Of a DNA stretch of 64,000 bases, positions 46,661 to 55,182 are shown in pieces (the first letter of the stretch is position 1; the number at the start of each line of letters is the position of its first letter). Source of the stretch: Mycobacteroides chelonae (GTDB lineage: Bacteria; Actinomycetota; Actinomycetes; Mycobacteriales; Mycobacteriaceae); NCBI RefSeq assembly GCF_016767715.1, contig NZ_CP050145.1, positions 3,534,001 through 3,598,000 of the forward strand, read 5' to 3'. Made by a program: the position numbers and the translations under genes. The notes below the pieces were generated by a model. It was not told where the DNA came from. It worked only from the letters and a program-made list of their open reading frames with translations, and did not search any database.

Positions 46661-48172
46661 TCAGACGATCGACGTGGCGTCCTGCCACAGCGGGCGCCGA
46701 TCCCCGTCGGGATCGGCCTCTAGCCTGGACGGATTATCGATGATCAACACCTGACGCTCCGGCACCGTGTGGGCGGGCCAGCCGTCACCGGGGCTCCCGG
46801 TGCGCGCGAATGACAGCCAGCGCCTCTGCATCTCGTCGCTGACGGCCCGTGCGGCGGCGCGATCTTTGCGTCCCGCCAGGATGGGCCCGGCGACGGTCCG
46901 GTAGGTACCGAAGACCGCGAGGAGTTCGATCGCGTGGGTGGGTCCCAGCCCGTAACGGCGTAATGCGCGCGTCGCGTAGTCGTACCGGTAGAAGTACGTC
47001 GGCGCGTATTGGCCGTGCGCCTCTGCCACGCGCCATGCCGCCGAGCCGAATGCCAGGTCGCCGGCCAGCTGTAGGAGCGCCTTCTCCGACGGATACCCGT
47101 GGTAACTATCGACAATGCGCTGAACAAACTCCGGCCCGTCCTTGGACAACGCGTGCTCCAGCGCCTCCGGGGTGATCGGAAGGATCTTGAGGATCTTGGT
47201 GAACAGAGTCGCCTCTTCGGCGTTGTACCCAATGATGAGTGGAACACGATGTGCCTCACCGCGTTCCATGGCCTCGACCGGATCGAGAGGCAGTACGTCA
47301 CCGTCGACGCTCGGCCCGATCCGCAGCGACAGCCCTGGTACGTGTTTGGCCGATCCGATCAGCCGGAACAGGGCCTTCACCAGATTCTTCGGCTTCGCGG
47401 AGAGAACTGTTTCGGCCGCGTTCGAGTCGGTCGCACCCAGATACTTCGCGAACTGGCGCGCGTTCACCACGGCATCCTGGGCGCTGACCACCAGCCCGCT
47501 GGCGGTGCTCTGGCAGATTGCCCGGTGGAACAGTCCTGCGGCCGAGGGCACCGCAAGCAGCGTGTTCACGGCGTGCGACCCGGCGCTCTCCCCGAAGATC
47601 GTCACGTTGTGGGGATCACCCCCGAAGGCACCGATGTTGTCGCGCACCCACTGCAGCGCCAGCACCAAGTCCCGTAGGTACAGGTTGCTGTCGATGGTGT
47701 GCTTCTCGTCCGACAGCGACGAGAGGTCCACGCAGCCGAGCCCACCCAAGCGGTAGTTGACCGACACATACACACATCCACGGCGTGCAAGACTCGCGCC
47801 GTCATACAGCGGGGTCGCCGAGCTACCCAGGAAGTAACCACCACCATGGATGAAGAACATCACCGGCAACGGCCCACTGACCGGCCCCTCGGGCGCGACC
47901 ACGTTGAGGGTCAGGCAGTCCTCGCTGAGCTTCTGCGGCTTGCCGGGCAGGATGATCGCGAAGCGATGCTGCTGGATGGAGGCCGCACCCCAGGTGCGGC
48001 ACTTGCGCACTCCCGTCCACGGCTGGGCCGGGCGTGGCGCGCGCAGGCGCAGCGGACCCACCGGCGGCTCAGCGTAGGGAATCCCACGGAAGCGATGCAC
48101 GCCGCCTCGGGTGAATCCTTCGACGGTGCCGTTGACGGTGTTGATGCGGATGGGCTTCTTTGCCATCGGCAC
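46661..48172 (-). CDS. Type B carboxylesterase
   Basis: The 503-residue protein has the type B carboxylesterase/lipase pattern: FRGIPYAEPPVGPLR near the start, EDCLTLNVV, FIHGGGYFLGSS oxyanion loop, and the nucleophile in IFGESAGSH (about residue 200). The acid and His follow further on. It is a close paralogue of the gene at 48211 and may have arisen by tandem duplication. Either GTG 48172 or ATG 48166 is the start. Confidence 0.9.
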   Translation of the reverse strand: MPMAKKPIRINTVNGTVEGFTRGGVHRFRGIPYAEPPVGPLRLRAPRPAQPWTGVRKCRTWGAASIQQHRFAIILPGKPQKLSEDCLTLNVVAPEGPVSGPLPVMFFIHGGGYFLGSSATPLYDGASLARRGCVYVSVNYRLGGLGCVDLSSLSDEKHTIDSNLYLRDLVLALQWVRDNIGAFGGDPHNVTIFGESAGSHAVNTLLAVPSAAGLFHRAICQSTASGLVVSAQDAVVNARQFAKYLGATDSNAAETVLSAKPKNLVKALFRLIGSAKHVPGLSLRIGPSVDGDVLPLDPVEAMERGEAHRVPLIIGYNAEEATLFTKILKILPITPEALEHALSKDGPEFVQRIVDSYHGYPSEKALLQLAGDLAFGSAAWRVAEAHGQYAPTYFYRYDYATRALRRYGLGPTHAIELLAVFGTYRTVAGPILAGRKDRAAARAVSDEMQRRWLSFARTGSPGDGWPAHTVPERQVLIIDNPSRLEADPDGDRRPLWQDATSIV

Positions 48173-48210
48173 ATCCTAGGTAACCAACCGGTTGGGCCAC
48201 AATGGTCAAA

Positions 48211-49731
48211 TCAAAGGGTGAGGCTGAAGCCTTCCCACGCCGCGCGACGTGTCGCCTCCGGGTCCAGCTCCACGCGCGTGGCGTGGTCGAACACCATCAC
48301 CGCGCGATCCGACGGCTCGTAGACCGGCCAACCGTCACCGGGAATTCCACTGCGCGCGAACGCAAGCCAGCGTCGTTGCACATCATTGCTGACTCGCACC
48401 GCATCACGCTGGCCAAGAGCTCCCGCCATCACAGTGCCCATCGCACCGCGGTAACTATCGAACACCGCGAGCAATTCGGTGGCATGTGTGGCACCCATTC
48501 CGGCCATGCGCAGCGCACCGGGCGCATAGTCGTACCGGTAGAAATACACCGGTGCGTACCGATGGTGCGCCTCCGCCATTTGCCAGGCGGCCGTCGAGAA
48601 ATTCATATCTCCGGCGAGTTTGACCCGTGCGGATCGCCCCGGATATCCCGGATATGCCGCCACGATGCGGTCACGATGGACGGGCCCGCCCCGCATCAGC
48701 ATCCCCTCCAGCGCCTCCTCGGACAACGGCATCATCTTGAGCACCCGCGTGAACAGCTTGGCCTCGTCGGCGTTGTGCCCGACGATCAACGGAACGCGAT
48801 GTGCCTCACCGTGTTCCATGGCCTCGACGGGGTGACGCGGCAGATAGTGACCATCGATGCATGGACCGATCGCAAACGATCCGCCGGGCATGTTCGTCAC
48901 GATGTCGGCAATCAGTGCGTCGAGGGCGGCCCCCAGTTCGGCGGGGGTCGCACGCAGCACCGCCTGTGCGGCCGCTTCCGGTGCTGCCCCGAGGATGTGG
49001 GCGAATTTCTGGGCATAAAGCGCAGCCGAATCGGCGGGCACGGCCATTCCACTGGCGGTGCTCTGACAGATCGCACGGTGAAACAGGCCGCCGGCTGCGG
49101 GGGTGGCCATCAGCGTCTCCACGCAGTGCGCTCCGGCGCTCTCGCCGAAAATCGTCACATTCTGCGGGTCACCGCCGAAAGTGGCGATGTTGTCATGCAC
49201 CCACTGCAGGGCCAGCACTACATCGCGCAGAAACAGGTTGCCGTCAATGGTGTGTTCGCGATTGGACAGCGATGACAGATCGAGCGCGCCCAGTGCTCCC
49301 ACCCGGTAGTTCACCGAGACGTACACACATCCGCGCCGGGCCAGCGAGCCGCCGTCGTACAGCGGGGTGGCCGAGCTACCCAGGAGGTAACCGCCGCCGT
49401 AGATGAAGAACATCACCGGTAGCGGTTCGTTGGATGGGCGGTCAGGAGTGACGACGTTGACCGTCAGGCAGTCCTCGCTGGCCCGCTGCACGCGCCCGGG
49501 CCCCAGCACTCGGTAGCGGCGCCGCTGCGGTGCCGCCGCGCCGAATTCGGTGCAGTCACGCACCCCGTCCCACGGCAGAGCCGGTTGCGGCGCCCGCAGG
49601 CGCAGTAATCCGATCGGCGGGCGGGCGTAGGGAATGGACCGGAAGCGCCGCACGCCTCCCCGCACGAAGCCTTCGACGATTCCGTTGGGAGTGCTCACGC
49701 GGACAGTGGGCGTCTTCGACCCTGATGCCAT
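48211..49731 (-). CDS. Type B carboxylesterase (paralogue)
   Basis: The 506-residue protein parallels the downstream esterase through its length: FRSIPYARPPIGLLRLR, SEDCLTVNVV, FIYGGGYLLGSS and the nucleophile in IFGESAGAH. ATG 49731 is chosen over TTG 49740. It lies 38 nt upstream of the second esterase and is likely co-transcribed with it. Substrates are unknown, probably lipid or xenobiotic esters. Confidence 0.9.
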   Translation of the reverse strand: MASGSKTPTVRVSTPNGIVEGFVRGGVRRFRSIPYARPPIGLLRLRAPQPALPWDGVRDCTEFGAAAPQRRRYRVLGPGRVQRASEDCLTVNVVTPDRPSNEPLPVMFFIYGGGYLLGSSATPLYDGGSLARRGCVYVSVNYRVGALGALDLSSLSNREHTIDGNLFLRDVVLALQWVHDNIATFGGDPQNVTIFGESAGAHCVETLMATPAAGGLFHRAICQSTASGMAVPADSAALYAQKFAHILGAAPEAAAQAVLRATPAELGAALDALIADIVTNMPGGSFAIGPCIDGHYLPRHPVEAMEHGEAHRVPLIVGHNADEAKLFTRVLKMMPLSEEALEGMLMRGGPVHRDRIVAAYPGYPGRSARVKLAGDMNFSTAAWQMAEAHHRYAPVYFYRYDYAPGALRMAGMGATHATELLAVFDSYRGAMGTVMAGALGQRDAVRVSNDVQRRWLAFARSGIPGDGWPVYEPSDRAVMVFDHATRVELDPEATRRAAWEGFSLTL

Positions 49732-50003
49732 GGCAGTCAAGATAGCTGTCCGCGACGTCGAGCGCCGTGCTGGTTGCCGGAAAACTGAGCAAATCGGGGT
49801 AATTCGAGTGCAGCAACGCCCTCCGCCACAGATAACTGATCACGGTCTCCAGAAATCAGTGCCCGCCATCTCGGCTGATTTCAGCCCGGTCACGGGAACA
49901 TACCTATCGATGCACCAATAGCCACATTGGCCCCACAGGCCACTATCGTCACGGGAGTCAATTGCTGACGTCGAGATGGCGTCCTGCCCCGGGAAGGTCT
50001 GAC

Positions 50004-51470
50004 ATGTCGAGGCGTCGCCGAATCTCCGTGGTTTTGATGACCTCGGCCGTTATCGGATCAAGCGTCGCCATCGATGTTGCGCCCCTGGCGTACGCCGACC
50101 CATGCACCGGCCCGGCCGCGGGCCTGCAGCCACCGACCCCGGTTCCCGACGACGGTATGCCCGGCCAGGCTCCCCCGATCGGCCGCAGGCCCGCGGGCGC
50201 CAATGACAAGGCCCCACTGCCGGAGCTGGGCAAGCTGCCGCTGGCCATCCTCAAGCAGGTCCTGCCTCAACAGAGCGCCAAGAAGAAGCCCGGATGGGCT
50301 CAGGAGCTGGCGCATCCGGGCCTGCCCAACCCCCCAGAACCCGGCTCACCGAACAATCTGCAAGATCAGCAGGCCGCTGCCGTCGCTCCCGCTCCTCCGG
50401 CTCCTGCCGTCGGCCCGGCCGCCGAGGCCGCCGTCTCCCCGAGCACGTCGGTCGTCGGCTGGGTGACCGGGGTGGACACCGGCGCCAACACCCTTCAGAA
50501 GTTCAGCATCTCCGGTACCGACCTCGGAATCATGTGGGACAACGGCGATTCCGCCGGCCGCCAGGTGCTGATGGCCTTTGGCGATACCTACGGATACTGC
50601 GGAATGAGAAGCCAGCAGTGGCGGTACAACACCCTGCTGCGCACCCAGGACAAGTCGCTTTCACGCGGCCTGGCCGTGGCGGAGGGATCGACCTCCAATC
50701 CGTACGCCGGATCTCCACAGTCACGCCCCGGCTATTCCAAGCAGATCATCCCGCCCATCAAGTGGGCCGCCCAGGAACGGGGCATCATTCCCACGGCCGC
50801 CATCTCCGTCGGACGTACGCAGTACATGAACTACATGTCCATCAAGAGCTGGGACAGCGCCGGGGAATGGACCACCAACTACTCGGCCACCGCGGTGTCC
50901 AACGACAACGGTCAGAACTGGAAGACCTTCCCGCAGAGCATTCGTCCGGCCTCCCCCGACGCCATCAGCCAGGTTCCCTTCACGCCGGGCAATGAGAACT
51001 TTCAACAGGCCGCCTACGTCAAAGGCAACGACGGCTACATCTACATCTTCGGAACCCCTTCCGGGCGAAGCGGATCCGGCTTCGTGTCGCGCGCGTTGCC
51101 CGGCAACCTGCCCGACGCCACCAAGCATGAGTTCTGGAACACCGACCGGGGCTCCTGGGTGCCGGGTGACCCCAATGCGGCGACCCCGATCCTCTCGGGC
51201 CCGGTGGGTGAGATGTCGGCGCAATACAACACCTACCTCAAGAAGTACCTGGTGATGTACGGCGACAAGCAGGGAGACGTCCTGCTCTCGACCTCCCCGG
51301 CGCCGCAGGGCCCGTGGAGTCCACCACAGGTCATCGTCACCGAATCACAGATGCCAGGTGGCCCCTACGCGCCGTACCTGCATCCGTGGACAACCGGCAA
51401 GGAGTTGTACTTCAACTTGTCGCTGTGGTCGGCCTACAACGTGATGTTGATGCGAACAACCCTTCCGTAA
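50004..51470 (+). CDS. Exported DUF4185 protein, predicted GH183 endo-D-arabinanase
   Basis: The 488-residue precursor has an N-terminal RRRR plus hydrophobic signal peptide, cut near AYADPCTG, a Pro/Ala-rich linker and a DUF4185 beta-propeller-like domain with DLGIMWDNGDSAGRQVLMAF and AFGDTYGYCG. DUF4185 proteins include the GH183 endo-D-arabinanases of actinobacteria, which cut arabinan of the cell wall, so that function is likely but not proved here. ATG 50004 gives the best signal peptide. Confidence 0.85.
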   Translation: MSRRRRISVVLMTSAVIGSSVAIDVAPLAYADPCTGPAAGLQPPTPVPDDGMPGQAPPIGRRPAGANDKAPLPELGKLPLAILKQVLPQQSAKKKPGWAQELAHPGLPNPPEPGSPNNLQDQQAAAVAPAPPAPAVGPAAEAAVSPSTSVVGWVTGVDTGANTLQKFSISGTDLGIMWDNGDSAGRQVLMAFGDTYGYCGMRSQQWRYNTLLRTQDKSLSRGLAVAEGSTSNPYAGSPQSRPGYSKQIIPPIKWAAQERGIIPTAAISVGRTQYMNYMSIKSWDSAGEWTTNYSATAVSNDNGQNWKTFPQSIRPASPDAISQVPFTPGNENFQQAAYVKGNDGYIYIFGTPSGRSGSGFVSRALPGNLPDATKHEFWNTDRGSWVPGDPNAATPILSGPVGEMSAQYNTYLKKYLVMYGDKQGDVLLSTSPAPQGPWSPPQVIVTESQMPGGPYAPYLHPWTTGKELYFNLSLWSAYNVMLMRTTLP

Positions 51471-51485
51471 TTTGCCGCGTCAGCC

Positions 51486-52679
51486 CTAAATCCGCTCAAT
51501 GATGGTCGCGTTCGCCAAACCGCCTGCCTCACACATGGTTTGCAAACCATAGCGTCCGCCGGTCTGCTCCAACACCGATACCAGTGTGGTCATCAACCGC
51601 CCACCGCTGGCCCCCAGCGGGTGCCCGATGGCGGTGGCGCCGCCGTTGATGTTGACCTTGGACAAATCGGCACCGGTCTCCGCCCGCCAGGCCAGAACCA
51701 CCGAGGCAAAGGCCTCGTTGACTTCGAAGGCGTCGATATCCGCCAACGATAGACCCGCGCGGTCAAGGACTTTCGCGGTCGCGGGGATGACTCCGGTAAG
51801 CATGTACAACGGATCATCACCCACCACCGCCACCGAATGCACGCGGGCCCGCGGAGTCAGCCCAAGACGCTTGGCGGTCTCACTGGAGGTGATGAGCACA
51901 GCCGATGCGCCATCGTTGATCGGCGACGAATTCCCCGCCGTCACCTTCCAGTCAATCTGCGGGAAGCGTTGCTCCCACAACTCATTACGGAAGGCGGGTT
52001 TGAGCCCCGCCAAGACGTCCACAGTGGTCGATGACCTCACGGATTCGTCGGTGAGCACCTCAACCAACTCACCATCGACGTTGGGGGCCTTGATCGGCGC
52101 CACATCGCGCGCGAATCTCCCCTCGGCCCAGGCCTGCGCGGCGCGACGGTGACTCTCGGCCGCGAAGGCATCCAGATCCCGGCGCGACAGGTTCCACTTC
52201 TGCGCGATCAGTTCCGCGCTAATGCCCTGCGGGACGAGACCTTCCGGATAGCGACCGGCAACCCCCGAGCCGAAAAAGTCCTTGCCCAGGCTCTGGCTGC
52301 CCATGGGTACCCGACTCATCGACTCGATACCCGAAGCGATCACGACGTCATACGCGCCTGCGATCACCCCTTGCGCGGCAAAGTGAATGGCCTGCTGACT
52401 GCTGCCACATTGCCGATCCACGGTGACCGCCGGGACTGTCTCGGGCAATCCGGCTGCCAGCGCCGCCCACCTCGCGGTGTTGGAACTCTGCTCCCCCACC
52501 TGCCCGACCGCCCCACTGATGACGTCATCCACGAGAGCCGGATCTATCCCGGTGCGTTCGACGAGTGCGCGAATGGCGTGTGCGTGTAGATCGACCGGGT
52601 GCACACCCGAGAGCGATCCCCCGGGCTTTCCCTTTCCGACGGGTGTACGCACCGCGTCGACGATGACTGCATCTCTCAT
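51486..52679 (-). CDS. Acetyl-CoA acetyltransferase (thiolase)
   Basis: The 397-residue thiolase has its nucleophilic Cys in DRQCGSSQQ (about 89), the conserved NGGATAIGHPLGASG with His, and late CEAGG with the second catalytic Cys. It cleaves or forms 3-ketoacyl-CoA and fits the FadA family of fatty-acid or steroid degradation. It is divergent from the HxlR-type regulator, and the gap holds two repeated sites that could control it. Confidence 0.92.
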   Translation of the reverse strand: MRDAVIVDAVRTPVGKGKPGGSLSGVHPVDLHAHAIRALVERTGIDPALVDDVISGAVGQVGEQSSNTARWAALAAGLPETVPAVTVDRQCGSSQQAIHFAAQGVIAGAYDVVIASGIESMSRVPMGSQSLGKDFFGSGVAGRYPEGLVPQGISAELIAQKWNLSRRDLDAFAAESHRRAAQAWAEGRFARDVAPIKAPNVDGELVEVLTDESVRSSTTVDVLAGLKPAFRNELWEQRFPQIDWKVTAGNSSPINDGASAVLITSSETAKRLGLTPRARVHSVAVVGDDPLYMLTGVIPATAKVLDRAGLSLADIDAFEVNEAFASVVLAWRAETGADLSKVNINGGATAIGHPLGASGGRLMTTLVSVLEQTGGRYGLQTMCEAGGLANATIIERI

Positions 52680-52735
52680 TGCCCTGCCTCCTGAATTCGC
52701 CGTTGAACTCCTCTTCTGCCGGTATACGCTCGGTC

Positions 52736-52797
52736 AGTTGGAATTCACAACTAAGTGTGACCAAGTGCATAACGTGCTAAGTTGGATTTCACGACTA
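52736..52797. promoter_or_regulatory. Two repeated operator-like sites
   Basis: AGTTGGAATTCACAACTA (52736-52753) and AGTTGGATTTCACGACTA (52780-52797) are near-identical 18-mers 44 nt apart, about four helical turns. The first has AGTTG/CAACT inverted arms. They lie between the thiolase and hxlR-like genes, so the regulator probably binds both; the second overlaps its own ATG. Confidence 0.6.
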
Positions 52798-53222
52798 TGA
52801 GAAATTGCTCGATAGCCAATACCCTCGATGTGATCGGGGAACGCTGGACCCTGCTGGCCCTGCGCGAGATCATGCTGGGCAATCGACGCTTCGACGAGAT
52901 TGTTCGCAACACCGGCGCCAGCCGCGACATCCTGGCCACCCGGCTGCGCAAGCTCGTGGCCGCCGGCGTGCTGGAGAAGCGCCAGTACGAACAGCGTCCT
53001 CCCCGTTATGAATACCTGCTGACCGAATCGGGGCGTGCGCTGCGGCCGGTGCTGTTCGCCTTGATGGACTGGGGCGACAAGTTCGTCACGCAGGGTCCTC
53101 CGCCGAGCGTGTGGGAACACGAATGCGGGTCGGTGCTGCATATCCATCCGGCCTGCGAAAGTTGCGGAGAGACAGTGACCTTCGACGACATTACCGCGCG
53201 ACGAATCGGCAAGGTGCGATGA
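52797..53222 (+). CDS. HxlR-family transcriptional regulator
   Basis: The 141-residue protein has the HxlR winged helix: CSIANTLDVIGERWTLLALR, then RFDEIVRNTGASRDILATRL and the wing RPPRYEYLLTESG. C-terminal cysteines (HPACESCGE) may bind metal or sense oxidation. ATG 52797 is the family start. It overlaps the DUF1990 gene by 4 nt and is divergent from the thiolase. Confidence 0.9.
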   Translation: MRNCSIANTLDVIGERWTLLALREIMLGNRRFDEIVRNTGASRDILATRLRKLVAAGVLEKRQYEQRPPRYEYLLTESGRALRPVLFALMDWGDKFVTQGPPPSVWEHECGSVLHIHPACESCGETVTFDDITARRIGKVR

Positions 53223-53734
53223 GCTCAAAGCCTTTGACCTATCAGCCCGCAGGAGCCACATACCTGACCGAAAGTGGCTGGCCCGCCACCCCGCCCGCCT
53301 TACGGCGATACGAGCGGACCGTCACCATCGGGCACGGAGAGCACGCATGGCAAGAGGCTTCGCAAGCAGTGCTGAACTGGGGTGTCAAGCGCCGCAGCGG
53401 GTTCCGGGTGAATCCGGAGGCGACAGCGTGTGAGGGTACCGAGTTTCAGATCAGCCTCGGATGGGGGCCATTCAGCGTTCACGAGCCGGTACGCGTTGTC
53501 ACCGTGACCAACACCGACGACCGGTGCGGTTTCGCGTACGGAACGTTGCCGGGCCATCCCGTGTCGGGCGAGGAAGCATTCATCGTGCACCGGAACGACG
53601 ACGGGACGGTGTTCCTCACGCTGCGCTCGTTGACGCAGCCTGCACCATCCGGATTCTGGAGGCTGGTGTTTCCGGCGCTTCTGGTGGCGCAATGGGTCTT
53701 CCGCCGCCGATACCTACGGTCGCTGCGCTCCTAG
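53219..53734 (+). CDS. DUF1990 protein
   Basis: The 171-residue protein fits DUF1990: WQEASQAVLNWGVKRRSGF, VRVVTVTNTDDRCGFAYGTL with a GHPVSGEEAF loop, and late LRSLTQPAPSGFWRLVFPAL. A hydrophobic segment near the C-terminus may associate with membrane. It overlaps the HxlR gene by 4 nt, so the two are coupled. It converges on the LysR gene, ends overlapping by 4 nt. Confidence 0.85.
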   Translation: MSSKPLTYQPAGATYLTESGWPATPPALRRYERTVTIGHGEHAWQEASQAVLNWGVKRRSGFRVNPEATACEGTEFQISLGWGPFSVHEPVRVVTVTNTDDRCGFAYGTLPGHPVSGEEAFIVHRNDDGTVFLTLRSLTQPAPSGFWRLVFPALLVAQWVFRRRYLRSLRS

Positions 53735-54639
53735 GCGTCGGAGGCCGCGAGGTCCACCAACGCGCGTGCCGGTCCAGTCGGCGCAGCACCTGGTCGCCAC
53801 ACCGCCCGGAACTGGCGCGTGAAGTCGGTGCCGTCGGCGAGCGTCACCTCGACCAACGTCCCGGCCGACAGTTCGGGCGCCGCGATGAGGCGGCTGATCA
53901 CCGCGGGTGCCAATCCCGTTGCCGCAGCCGCTTTGATCGCGGCCGCTGAACCCAGCTCCGCCGCCGGTGCCGCCGGCTGGCACACCTGGCTCAGCACCTC
54001 CCAGACGGTGTCGCGGGTTCCCGAACCCGGCTCGCGCATCAGCAGCGGCGTGGTCGCGAGCTCACGCAGCGTCACCGGCTTGCGGCGCCGCGCCCACTTG
54101 TGCCCCTGCCCCACCACGATGACCAGCTCGTCAGCGCCCAGCACCTCCCCAGCCAAGCCTGCGGGTGCGTGCGGTCCCTCAATGAATCCCAGGGTCGCGC
54201 TTCCGGCCCGCACCAGCTCGCACACCTGCTGCGTGTTGCCGACCTCAAGTGACACCGGGACGTCGGCATGCCGTCCACGAAGTGCCGTGAGCCACAGCGG
54301 CATCCGGTGATCGGCGATGGTACGCGAGGCAGCGACCACCAGACGCGGCGTGTGACCGGAATGCAGAGCCGCCACACCCGCAACGAACTCTCGCGCCGCC
54401 GCCAGGACCGGGGCGGCGTGGCCGACCACCGCAAGTCCGGCGTCGGTCAACCGAGACCCGGTGGGACCTCGCTCCAGCAGCACCAGCCGCAGACGGCGTT
54501 CCAAAGCCCGCATTCGCATGCTAGCCGCGGGCTGGGAGATGCCGTGCCTGCGGGCCGCCGCCCCGAGGCTGCCCGTCTCGGCAACGGACACCAGCAGGTC
54601 CAGCACATCGAGGTCGGGCGTGCCCGGAGGTAGAGGCAT
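53731..54639 (-). CDS. LysR-family transcriptional regulator
   Basis: The 302-residue protein has an N-terminal LysR helix-turn-helix (GSLGAAARRHGISQPAASMR) and a C-terminal effector-binding domain (HTPRLVVAASRTIADHRMP on). It is divergent from the deaminase gene, which it may control. The effector is unknown. Confidence 0.92.
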   Translation of the reverse strand: MPLPPGTPDLDVLDLLVSVAETGSLGAAARRHGISQPAASMRMRALERRLRLVLLERGPTGSRLTDAGLAVVGHAAPVLAAAREFVAGVAALHSGHTPRLVVAASRTIADHRMPLWLTALRGRHADVPVSLEVGNTQQVCELVRAGSATLGFIEGPHAPAGLAGEVLGADELVIVVGQGHKWARRRKPVTLRELATTPLLMREPGSGTRDTVWEVLSQVCQPAAPAAELGSAAAIKAAAATGLAPAVISRLIAAPELSAGTLVEVTLADGTDFTRQFRAVWRPGAAPTGPARALVDLAASDA

Positions 54640-54703
54640 AAGTACAGTTTATGAGGTTCCGTCAAAATGCCTGGTCATTGCCCCTGATTACGATGGGAAG
54701 GCT

Positions 54704-55177
54704 ATGGACGACAACGATATCCACCACCTTCGGCGCTGTGTCGAGCTGGCATCCGAAGCCCTTGACGCGGGCGACGAGCCCTTTGGATCACTACTCACCG
54801 GACCCGATGGCACCGTGCTGACCGAAGATCGCAACCGCGTTGGTGGAGGCGATTCGACCCGTCATCCCGAGTTCGAACTCGCACGGTGGTCTGCCGAGCA
54901 TCTTTCACCGGGCGAGCGCGCGGCATCCACCGTCTACACCTCTGGTGAGCATTGCCCAATGTGTTCGGCGGCCCATGCCTGGGTCGGCCTAGGGCGGATC
55001 GTGTACGCCAGCTCCTCGGCCCAGCTGACGCAGTGGCTCACCGCGCTTGGTGCGCCCCCGAGTCCGGTCGCGGCGCTGTCGATCAATGCAGTGGCCCCCG
55101 GTATCGAGACCGACGGTCCGGTGCCGGATCTCGCAGCAGAGGTACACGCCTTGCATGTCCGTTTCCGCAACGGCTGA
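54704..55177 (+). CDS. Zinc-dependent nucleoside deaminase family protein
   Basis: The 157-residue protein has the cytidine/deoxycytidylate deaminase zinc site: HPEFE with the His and Glu, and SGEHCPMC with both cysteines. It resembles guanine or tRNA-adenosine deaminase-type proteins; the substrate cannot be fixed. ATG 54704 is the first start in the domain. It is divergent from the LysR gene. Confidence 0.85.
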   Translation: MDDNDIHHLRRCVELASEALDAGDEPFGSLLTGPDGTVLTEDRNRVGGGDSTRHPEFELARWSAEHLSPGERAASTVYTSGEHCPMCSAAHAWVGLGRIVYASSSAQLTQWLTALGAPPSPVAALSINAVAPGIETDGPVPDLAAEVHALHVRFRNG

Positions 55178-55182
55178 TCAGC

